DNA of 64,000 nucleotides from Heliocidaris tuberculata. Taxonomy: Eukaryota; Echinodermata; Echinoidea; Camarodonta; Echinometridae. Below, piece by piece: positions 11,301 to 20,500 of the stretch (the stretch's first letter is position 1; every line of letters begins with the position of its first letter). The position numbers and the translations under genes were made by a program. The stretch covers positions 14,085,200 through 14,149,199 of the forward strand of contig CM046835.1 of the NCBI GenBank assembly GCA_025618425.1. Direction: 5' to 3'. The notes beneath the pieces are model-generated. The model made no database searches, was not told where the DNA came from, and saw only the letters and a program-made list of their open reading frames with translations.

Positions 11301-13369
11301 TTTTCTTGCTGCATTATGAATATAAATGAAATCGGAACTTACTATCACTGTTTTTTCCACTCCTCAAAATTGAATGTCAGATGCCGAGAGTAGCATGCAG
11401 CGGGACTATGTGACTGAGCGCAGTCCCGCCGGGAGCACTGGTGTGGGCGCCCAGGCACAGCGGGGTCAGACTACGAGCAGTTTCCATTTGCTTTGCATTG
11501 TTGGTTGCATTGCTCAATTATTTTTGTGTTTTATTATGGATTGAAGTTTAGTTCTTACATATTCCGATATACCTGCTACAGACAATTTAAGCTCTGTATT
11601 TTTCCTTCTTTGTTTAATAATAATAATGTTAAATAGACCTAAAAAGACCATGACATGAAAAGTATGTGAAACAATAAATAAGATCATAGAATAGATGGGG
11701 ATTTGATTGGGGGTGATCACTCCACCAGCATCAGTACCCCAAGTACCACCCCCTCTGAGACTCTTTGAGAGTTTCAAAAATTGTAATTAATATTCTGGCA
11801 TCTCATATGAGATGCTCCTTGCCAAATTATTAATTACAATTGTCAAACCATCAGTGAGGGTGCATTTCTTTTCTTTCTTTTTTTGCTTGTTGGGTAAATT
11901 GGGATAAAGATGTAATTTAGGTGATGGACCCCCACAAAAAAAAAAAAAAAATGCTTGTGCTAACTTAAAGAATGCACTCACACTCAATTTTATGTTGAAT
12001 TTCAAGTGATTTTAATATTATTCATATTAATAACGAAATACAGAAATTGACATAAAAACAGAATATCTTGTTATATTGCACTTGCTGCTGACCTCCTATG
12101 TGAGGACTTATCTTTTTTCATAACTACAAGGTGCAAATTTTGTTTACAAATGACATGTACAATGATAACATGAAAGTTGCTAGTGAACTCTGCTTTTCGA
12201 TACTGTTGAAAATTCCATCGAAATATTCCAAATATTTTAGTTACAGGATTTTTCCTGCTGCAGCAATTCTTTAACAAGTGATTAAACTACCAATTAATTG
12301 TCTAATGAGGAGTTAATTAACATGATTAATCACAACTGAATTACAAAATAAATTATTTTTGTAATGTATGCTCTTTGACTTGGTGAAAATCCCATCAAAA
12401 TAAACCAAATAAGGAAATTACCGAAATTTGTCTGTTTGCGGCAGTGAGCTCATTAACGATTAATTAGCTAATTAATTTGCTAATTGATGAGTACTAATTA
12501 ATTACAAAAGGGTCTATACATTCATCAAATAATAAATTGAGTTTCTTTCCCTATCACATGTTCTTTCCTTAAGGTTTGATCTAGAAAAGTGAATGATTTT
12601 TACATTTTTGAGAAGACCATCCTTTATATTGGTCATGATCAGTCACAGATTTTGAGAGGTCTCAATGGTAAATCAATGGCGCTATGGCGATATTTAAACC
12701 AGATTTTTAATATTAAAAAAATCATAACTCGCTTAATATTTGTCCTAGAGCTATGATTTATATACCATTTTAAATGGTTTTTCAAGCTCTTCCCAATGAT
12801 GTAAAATACAATGTAATTCCACAATTTTTTTTTTTTTTGTCACATACCTAGATCTAGTCATGGTAGCTCGCGCTTATTGGATGATTTTCACCGACCAAAA
12901 TTTGGTCGGAATATTCGTCAAAACAATGAAATACAAAAGAAATTCAGATCGGGTGTCAAGAGGCCCTCGGCGCAAGCGCCTCGGTTTTTCTGGCTCGCTT
13001 CGCGCGCCAGAAATTTTGCCTCCATATCGCCAAGGATTTCAACAGCGCCAGGGCCTCGACAAGAGGCTACCGCGATACATGCTCCTGCGGTAGCTCCTGC
13101 GCGGCGGCGGAGCTACCGTAGGAGAGGACCTACATGAATTCAATAGTGTGGGACTATAAACAACAAACTTCAATCATATTGACTTGCCCAAAACACACAT
13201 AATCTTACAGCTAACAAGAATTAATTCCTGTTCAAATTAAGAATGATAAATTCATTCGATTTTGTTCAAACTAAAACCTATTCAAAATAATTCAATGAAT
13301 GTGAATCATTACCTCCAATTCTTGCTGTTCACACTGCTCAACCAAAGCGATTGCATCAAAAGCAGCCAT
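3166..13369 (-). CDS. COPS8: COP9 signalosome complex subunit 8 (7 exons, complete)
   Basis: Coding exons on the minus strand are 13369-13313, 7608-7538, 6174-6126, 5589-5454, 4677-4570, 3896-3834 and 3245-3166. All have GT-AG borders and compatible phases, giving 187 aa; human CSN8 has 209. The protein starts MAAFDAIALVEQCEQQELE, continues APGGVATSELYKKLLALYLL and LWKRIPASVK, and ends QLTEFVAFLEN, which match the CSN8 family closely. The fold is the helical CSN8/PSMD8/eIF3k type with a PCI module. The protein is the smallest subunit of the COP9 signalosome, which removes NEDD8 from cullins and so controls cullin-RING ubiquitin ligases in nucleus and cytoplasm. The ATG at 13369 was chosen because it gives the expected family N-terminus. 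Intron 1 (5.7 kb) is swollen by a Mutator-like insertion. The neighbour MPND is divergent. Confidence 0.95.
4009..4087. repeat. Compound GA/CA microsatellite in COPS8 intron 5
   Basis: Consecutive runs of GA, CA, GA and then G. Simple sequence inside the intron between COPS8 exons 5 and 6. Confidence 0.9.
4344..4501. repeat. Short imperfect palindrome in COPS8 intron 5
   Basis: The ends read CAACGATATGATAATAAT and ATTGTATCGTTG, which are inverted copies with mismatches. It may be a small MITE. No target duplication was established. Confidence 0.4.
5299..5369. repeat. Poly-G tract facing a poly-C tract
   Basis: In COPS8 intron 4, 32 consecutive G (5299-5330) are followed after 16 bases by 23 consecutive C (5347-5369). 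The arms could pair as a G:C hairpin, or each could form G-quadruplex or i-motif structures. Such tracts are prone to assembly error, so exact lengths are unreliable. Confidence 0.85.
7720..7860. repeat. CCGGG-rich repeat fragment in COPS8 intron 1
   Basis: A GC-rich patch with repeated CCCGG/CCGGG words and CGGGTTG. It resembles the inner terminal region of the hAT element at 20133, which also has CCGGGTACCCG and CGGGTTCCCG. It is probably a hAT fragment; no end or target duplication was found. Confidence 0.3.
7890..8296. mobile_element. TTAA-target MITE with CCCTTTC ends
   Basis: 407 bp flanked by TTAA (7886-7889 and 8297-8300). The ends read CCCTTTCGAGACA and TGTCCTGAAAGGG, which are near-inverted copies. 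TTAA target plus CCCTTT termini are typical of piggyBac-type elements, so a piggyBac-like MITE is the best guess. Confidence 0.55.
9596..9680. repeat. Hairpin end of the foldback family also seen at 36983-37826
   Basis: GGGGTTAAAAAACCAGGCTC is followed by CTCTTTGAAGAGTAGCGTCA, a T-run, and AACTCTTCAAAGAGCCTTCC. The 37740-37826 arm carries the same words in the same order. This is a solo or partial copy just outside the Mutator-like element. Confidence 0.6.
10365..10412. repeat. Near-perfect hairpin just downstream of the RecQ-like fragment
   Basis: AACACTGTTAGTGTTATT and AATAACACTAACACAGTT are inverted copies with a very short loop. It lies about 40 bases beyond the stop of the helicase fragment, inside the Mutator-like element. 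Function unknown; it may be the end of a small inserted repeat. Confidence 0.6.
10451..10912 (-). pseudogene. RecQ-type DNA helicase, N-terminal fragment
   Basis: A 153-codon frame from ATG 10912 to TGA 10451. It holds the start of a RecQ-family superfamily 2 helicase: a motif 0-like stretch (FKDLQVDAIKSAIKGQDVLA, where the usual Gln is kept), a Walker A segment NLPTGYGKR (the family usually has PTGGGKS or PTGYGKS), and motif Ia SILLIISPLVSLMRDQV followed by LKKRGLQAIYLGD. A Pro/Gly/Ser-rich insert of about 40 residues separates Walker A from motif Ia. DEAH box, motifs III-VI and RQC domain are absent. After the stop the sequence reads GAAGGTATAA, so a one-base shift would lead into a splice-donor-like site; this may be exon 1 with a frameshift. 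It lies between Mutator-like terminal repeats on the COPS8 strand. Most likely a captured or degenerate gene piece. Confidence 0.7.
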
Positions 13370-14719
13370 CTTTGTAAATGGACTTTGACGCTTCCATTTC
13401 ATTTATAGGGGTAATAAAAATATATACACTTAAATATCATTCTTGATTGAAAATATCAATGACAAAAAAATCATTTTAACAGATTAGAATAATAATCATA
13501 ATGATTTAGTGTATATGGGTACATGCAATCTTGGGGATTATTGCTTTTCTTTGATATTGCTTGGGCCCATAATAAAACTGGAAGTTCTGGAACCCCTTTT
13601 CAGGAGATGGAAAATGCTACAGATGTTTCTCACACACGGAAGAAAACAAAGAGAGAGATAACATGCGGCTCATCTTCACTTGTCATGACAATAACAGTTA
13701 TGAACTAACTCACAACTGTTTGTTCTTTTTACTCTCTATTCTTCAGGGAAATATATTCCAGTCTTCAGAATTCATCCATGGGTAATATATTCAGTTTAAT
13801 CATGGTTATTTGTTGGTATTAGAAGAAGAGATCATGTGCTGATGTGTCAATTTTCAAATTCAATCATGTTGGCTGCAGCTCACAGAGCAACTGCAAATGC
13901 AATTGTGTTACCTACCTAGGGATACCTAGCTCTAGTCTAGGGAAGATACTGAACGCAGGCACTATGCCTCTGTATTCAATTCCAAGTTCTTCTTCCTTTT
14001 TAAGATGGCTGGATCGTTTCCTGGTGCAGGCGACTCACAGTCGTACTTAATCGCCTCACTTTTCCAGCACCTATCCAAAGCCTACTTCAAAACTTAAACT
14101 GTGCACACTCGGGGCTGGTGTCGTTGAAGAGATTATTCCATCATGGTTTATGTATTCATACACTACATAAAAAGAATTTTTGTATCTCTGAGTTCTGGTC
14201 CTAGGAATAAACAATTTCTTACTGTTTGTTACTGTTATGGATTGTAGATAATTTTCCCTCTATTCATAATTAAGTTAAGGCTGTAACTCTGCAGAGGCAA
14301 TGTCCTGTTTCACTGTTGGTAAGAAAAAAAAAAGGAAGTTATTAGTAAAAGATTACCCTGAACAGTGCAGTGACTGGGGTGATAATGTTGGAATACCATG
14401 AGCCGCTGAGCATCACAGCGTGACGGACCTGAGCACTACAACAAGAAGCCACCATTGTTATTAATTTTTGTGTGACTGGATTTCTGATCTGCATGTGTTT
14501 GTGAGTTACTCTGTCAGATAGTGTGAGACCGAGACTGACATTGTCTTAGATCAGTTATTTTATTTTGATTTTTTTATTTCATTTTTTGTTAGTTTATTCA
14601 TGTGTGGAGATATATTTGTGGAGATCTACATGTACCTTACTGGATAACTGAATCCTTTCTTGACCAATAAATTGGTTACACGTACATGTATTGAGAGCCT
14701 TTTGCATAGAATATCATTA
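13370..14719. other. Upstream flank of COPS8, proximal part of the COPS8-MPND divergent interval
   Basis: This should hold the COPS8 promoter and 5' UTR next to 13369, and perhaps the MPND promoter or a 5' non-coding exon. No strong coding frame, CpG-rich block or TATA box could be assigned with confidence. Confidence 0.35.
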
Positions 14720-15217
14720 AGGCAGTGTATACAGCCACACGCGTGTGGTCGTAAGGTAAAAACACACGCGTGTGGCTGTATACACTCACCGGGCCTGAGG
14801 ATACAGCCACACGCATCTACTTAGACTCTAGCTACGCAGCGGCGCAGCACGTAGCAAATGCATAGCACGAGCGATGTGTACCGTATATTTATGCAACGGT
14901 ACATGTTGCAAAACTTCATCATGAAGGTTTTATCTCTTGAAATTCACTGACATACAAACAATATTTTTACTTCATTTGTCATCAGATGACAATGAAGTAA
15001 AAACATTGTATATTTTTCTATGTCAGTGAATTTCAAGAGATAAAACCTTCATGATGAAGTTTTGCAACATGTACTGTTGCATAAATATACACATCGCTGG
15101 TGCTATGCACTTGCTACGTGCCGCGCCGCTGCGTAGAGTCTAAGTAGACGCGTGTGGCTGTATCCTCAGGCCGGGCGAGTGTATACAGCCACACGCGTGT
15201 GGCTGTATACACTGCCT
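14720..15217. mobile_element. Near-perfect 0.5 kb palindrome (foldback transposon)
   Basis: Two arms of about 264 and 233 bp meet near 14984 at GTCATCAGATGAC. The ends read AGGCAGTGTATACAGCCACA and its reverse complement. Arm identity is very high; for example TCACTGACATA and TATGTCAGTGA, and CTTCATCATGAAGGTTTTAT against its complement. The left arm has an extra internal copy of the CACACGCGTGTGG terminal motif. No coding sequence. High arm identity suggests recent formation or gene conversion. Confidence 0.8.
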
Positions 15218-15251
15218 ATAATTAATCATGATCATGTCTTCATGATCATAG

Positions 15252-17431
15252 CAGGCTTTCAAGTGCTCCTACTTTTCCTACTTTTTCCTACTTTTTTGAC
15301 AATCCTACCTCACCTACTTTTTCCCCAATTCTCCTAATATATCCTACCTTTTTTTCAATTTCTCCTACTTTTTTTCCAAACATATTTGAGATATTTATGC
15401 AAGGCTATCGTGCACGAGAATCTCATTGTAGCTCAGTTATTGCAGGTCATAACAAGCTGTGTGCATATTAAGTCTATGTAAGTTATGTGAATATTACCAA
15501 TAAGACCCCTATTATGCTAACAAAATGTGCCTTGGCCCGTAAAGTGTTAATTGGTAACAGGTCTAAGGCCAACTCTCTCCCCTCCCCCTCCCCAAAACAA
15601 ACTGCGTGCAAGTTCCTTTATGTATTTCTATTTTCTTTTTTTTTTCTGTTTCTATCTGCTTCTCTTCCTCTATTTCATTATGTATTTCTTTGTATTTCTC
15701 TTTCCTTATGTATTCCTCAGTTCTCCTTCTATTTTTGATGTATTTTTTTTTTCCTTCTTTCATTTTTTAACTTGCCCTATTATATATTTTTTTGTTTTTC
15801 CTGTCCTTTATCTTCCATTTCTATTCCTCATGTATTTTTTTTCCTGTTTATGTTATCTTCTCAATTCTATATTATGCATTACTTTGGGGGTTTTTTTCTT
15901 CTATTTTTTAAAATTTATTTTTATCTATCTGTATTTCTTTGTTTTTCCTTGTTGTTTTCGGTTGTTCCTGATGTATTGCTTTGTATCAATGTTTTTTAAT
16001 CTTAATTCTCGTTCTCATCCTATGCATTTCTTTTTATCCTTCTTTAATTTTTCTAAAATTTCTATTTCTGCACGTCTTTCTTGATTTAGTTGTTTATCCC
16101 TCCCCCCCCCCCTTATTTAACATTCTCATTCTATTCATCCTGATGTATTCTTCTCTTTTTTGTTTATATGTCTTCTCTTTCTGTTACTATGTATTTGCTT
16201 GTTTCCTCTGGTTTTTCTGTCTTGTGTATTTCTGTTCTTGTTTACTATTTGTATCTATTTGTATTTTTCCTTATGTATTGGTTTTTTCCTCCTTTCTCCT
16301 GTTTTCTGTTTTTTCTTATGGAATTCATTGTTTTCCCCAAAGTCTTGAGCCTTTTTTTACTATTCTTTTTTGTATTTTATTTTCATTTAGCTATTGTCTT
16401 CTGACTATAATTCCTTATCTATTTGATTGTTTTTATTTCTATCTTTCATTTTGTAGTTCTTTTTTTCCCTTCCTTAATCTTTTTCTGTTCTTTCTTCTGT
16501 ATTTCATGGTCTTTTATTTTTCTACATTTCTCTTTCTATTCATCCTCATGTATTTTCTATTTTTTCTCTGTATTTTATTTTCCCTTTTCAATTTTCTTCT
16601 TTTTCATTTCTATCTTTCATTATGTAGTTCTTTTTTCCCTATGTATTTCTCTTTTCATTCATACATTTGTATTTTCGGTGTATGTCTTTGTATTTTATTT
16701 TTTATTTTTCTATTGTTTTCTGACTGAAAGATGAAACTTCCTTATCTATTTGTTTGTTTTTATTGCTATCTTTCATTTTGTAGTTCTTTTTTTCCACCTT
16801 CTTTAACAATTTTTTTTCTTATGTATGTCATGTTTTTAACATTTTTCTATCATCTTTTCTTTCTATTTTCCATTGTGTATTTTTTTTTTCCTTGCCTATG
16901 TAAGCCAACCACTGAATTTTGTTAGGGGCCACCTTTTCATACTGAAGTGTAGGGGGGAGGGGCAAAATTAAAGGCCTGCTTTTGTCCAGTTTACGACCCA
17001 GCCCTGAAAGGGGCCGGCCTCAGACACTATTGTAGGGTGTTAGACTACCGGGTCTTTGGGATTTACCACGACAAGATGGAAGTGCAGCCATACCCATCAG
17101 CCCATTGCTCCCTTGCATCCAAAAGAAGAGGAACCTGGTAGTTTAGTCATTCCATCTAGCATGTTTTCTCAAATCTATTTAAAGTATCCTTAATTTGAGC
17201 TTGTCCATGAAATAGGTATAATCTATGACTGCAGTAAATACTGATTGTGAGATCTAGTCAGAACAGTGGGCAGTCAAGTATTGAGATGGAAAAAAAAATC
17301 CCGAGGACATGCATATTTCTTACTTTTATCCCTACTTTCTCTCTCGTGAATCCTACTTTTCTCCCACTTTTTCTGAAATTTTGAACCTACTTTTCTCCTA
17401 CCTTTTTTCCTTTGGTGTGCTTGAAAGCCTG
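15252..17431. mobile_element. Pyrimidine-rich 2.2 kb element with 6-bp target duplication
   Basis: The ends are CAGGCTTTCAAG (15252) and CTTGAAAGCCTG (17431), perfect inverted copies. They are flanked by the direct repeat TCATAG (15246-15251 and 17432-17437). Subterminal regions on both sides are rich in CCTACTTTT words. The interior from about 15600 to 16910 is overwhelmingly C+T on this strand, with degenerate repeats of the type TATGTATTTCTTTT. The open frames there follow from base bias and are not genes. CAG..CTG termini suggest a hAT-like element with a shorter duplication; the class is inference. Confidence 0.65.
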
Positions 17432-17592
17432 TCATAGTTGCAGAGAGGCAAATAAATTTTGTGTATAACTTAAAGCCCACTTTAGAGGTAGGATTTCCAA
17501 ATTTCCAAGGTATGATTTATTCAATCTTTTTGTCTGCCAGGACTCTTGTAATATACATGTACTGTATTTCAAACTCTCACTTTTCTCCAAAG

Positions 17593-20500
17593 ATCGTAAG
17601 GATGTGCTGAAGGATGATGACGCAGCAGAGACTATGTCGGAAGCAGACAGCATTGACTCGTCTACAACGAGTCCGCCCAAGAAGGAGAAGGTACTTACGG
17701 GACGAGGAGTGACTCTGAGTATGCTGATGACTGATGGGGTAGTCCAGGCAGGGAAAGACTGCCTCTCCATTGAATACCTGGTAAGTACACAAGCAGGCTC
17801 AAAGAACTGCCTTTTTATTGATTGGGGCAGTTTCTCAAAACTATCATAACTCTACGTTTGTGGACAAATGGACATCCCATTGAAACACATGCTAAAGAAT
17901 TAACACATATTTCTATGGGATGTCCAAGAACTTAGGCAGTTTGAAAAAACTGGCCCCAGGTGCTTACTATTTTGGAAAGTTATAGACTAGACGGTGTTAA
18001 GTTTTAAGAGCCAGGCTGAAAGGCTGCCTTTCTGTAAAATACCTGGTAAGGGTATTACACGCAGTGTAGAAAGTTATTGGAGAAGGTGTTTTGTAAAGCA
18101 CATTTCATTTGGGGTACAACATAATTGTGAAAAAACTTCAAAGGTATAGAGTGAAATAATCCAATCTAGCAAGCCAGGCCATTTTGAAAGCCTTTCCCAA
18201 AATTAAATACTGTGGGGCAAGCACATCAATACTAAAATTGGTTGGCCATAGTTTGATTAGAATGAAAGATGTTACAAGTTGTGATGAAGTTCTAGGATTG
18301 AATTTCTCTGATTTTTATCATTTTAATTTACTGAATATGTTTGTTTGTTTGTTTGCTTTTATTCATTCCAGGGGAGTAAATTTACTGCAGACCTGATGAC
18401 TGATGGAAGAATATTCTGGAGTCAAGAGAAACAGATCTTCAACTCACCAAGTGCTTGGGCCATTCACATTAAGTCCATTCTAAACCCTGGCAAAAGATCT
18501 GGATGTGGATGGGCTTCGGTAAGATTATTCCCCTATTCAGACAAGGAAACCTATACCTATTGTATGAAACTGTGTAGCTATTCTCGTCTGAACATTGTCA
18601 GATGCAAATTGTATAAGGAGACATCATACAGCAAAATGGAGGTCAGGGCCTCGTTTTAAATGAGACCTCAATTAAGTTTTAGTCAGGATGAACTCATTGT
18701 GTGAATATATCTCAAGGTTTTTTTTCACTACTTGTCTTGAAAAGTTTGGGTTATTACATAAAGCCTTTTCATAGAGAAATTGTAATCTTCTAATTTCCCC
18801 TCATTTGCTCTTAATCCATTGCCAATGGGGACTGGGTGATTCCTATATTAGGCCTATAGGAATGAGAGAATTCAGTAGCCACTGGGTTAAATGTCTTTCT
18901 GTTACAGTATTTGACTTATCCATGCTCCATCCTGTTGCTTGTAACTTTCTTTCTTTGTTCTTCTTCAATCTTTCCACAACTTTTTAATTGTCCCTTATTA
19001 CGATCATTGTATTCAAATAACTTTGACATTTTGGGGTAATAAAAATGATAATACATGTAGGTAGTAAGAGATAAATGGTGTGATTAAATGGAGAAATTTA
19101 CCTGGTTCTGAATTAAGGTAATTCTGTTATTGTACAATACTTCAGATTCTTATCAAAACATGTGGTAAATCGAATAATGTATATGTGACTTTTCTCCTTT
19201 ACAACAGGTCAAGTACAATGGCAAGAAGCTTGATGTTGTCAAGTCACAGTGGTTTAGAAATATGAAGATCCCTTATTTGGTAAGAAATCTCCTGGCAAAG
19301 TTTCTCTTGATGTGAAAGATTCAACCCATTCAACTGCACTGAGTCCAAGATTACCATGCTTAAAAGTTCAAAATTGTTTGTTAATTAATTTATGAGCAAA
19401 GCCGTGCGAGTATATTTTCTTTTAGCAAACACATGTAAATAGAAATAGCCATATCTACAAATATTATTTGTGGAGTGTGTGTCTTTCCTTGTCTTACTGT
19501 CCCTTAACACTTTGAAGTGATTTTGCGATAAAGCCCCAAAGATTAACTGTATCTAACACCTCTGAATCTATACTCTTTTAGAGGTTTGAATTCTCGCCAT
19601 AGCACTAACTGTCCTTTTGCTAAACATTAATCTGCATTTGCCAGTTATGACCCAGGTGAAGTGAATGGGTACCCGGTAGGAAGAAATTCCTTGAAATGCT
19701 TGAGCACCTTATGATAGTTTGGCTAAAGTCAGGGTAGTGACAGTATTTAGTGCTTTGTATCATGAGAAAAAACACTTTATGAATCACCTTATTACTATTA
19801 TTTTTATCATTAAAAACCCATGCTCTTAAAGGATGATGATAGTTCCCATGACAACTCCAGCTCGTTTGAGAATGGTAACCAGTCTCCAGGTAGGCCAGGA
19901 GAAAGTGACGCTGATGAGGAGGGTTCAGAAGACAATAGGCCATGCCGTCCAATGTCAAAGGTCACAAAGAATCTCAAGAGAAAGTTGGAGGATGAGAATG
20001 ATAATCATAGAATAGGTGAGTAGCTTTATGATGCCCTTTTGGTTTAAGGTAACGGGATGCACTCATTAAAAGTTTCTACATGAACTTTACTCCTAAAATT
20101 TGCTAAAATATTACCAACAAATGAGTTACATTTAGGGCTGGGACTAAAAACCGGGTACCCGAGTCCCGCCCGAGAGCCTCGGGACCCGGGTCAAAATATT
20201 AGATAACCGATACCCGAAAATGAGTATTTAATTATCACCTATGTATGTACACGACAAGGCGGTAGATGAACGTCGAACTATTTACATGTAAAAAAAATCC
20301 ATGTAGCGCTCTAGCGCACCATTGCAGTGATGCGCTTTTGATTCGTTCAACTCACTGTGAAACATAACCTTACACATTCGTATACACAGAGAGCAAAGCT
20401 CACTGCCGCTATTCGGAGACTGCTCATTGGTTCATTGAACCCATGACATAATTTGCATTTAGTGCCCTTCCCCCTTCTTTGCAGTGAACGATAAGTCTAT

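Larger units (their letters stand above)
9726..13069. mobile_element. Mutator-like (MULE) element, 3.34 kb, carrying a RecQ-like gene fragment
   Basis: Long terminal inverted repeats at 9726-9857 and 12941-13069 (132 and 129 bp) are nearly identical and begin TAGCCTCTTGTCGAGGCCCT. They are flanked by a perfect 9-bp direct repeat, CCGCGATAC (9717-9725 and 13070-13078). Long repeats with a 9-bp target duplication are the hallmark of the Mutator superfamily. No transposase frame was seen inside, so the element is non-autonomous. Its only recognisable coding sequence is the RecQ-type helicase fragment at 10451-10912, reminiscent of plant Pack-MULEs that carry gene fragments. The rest of the interior is AT-rich with no recognised gene. 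It lies in COPS8 intron 1. Confidence 0.75.

Noticed and set aside
15551..16734. Open frames of 60-248 codons rich in Phe, Leu, Ser and Cys
   Set aside because: The strand is almost pure pyrimidine, which makes hydrophobic stop-poor frames by chance. No domain pattern is visible, and the region lies inside a transposon-like unit.
17076..17140. Candidate upstream first exon for MPND starting MEVQPYPSAH
   Set aside because: The possible donor leaves phase 2 while the next exon needs phase 1, and the segment lies within the repeat element ending at 17431.
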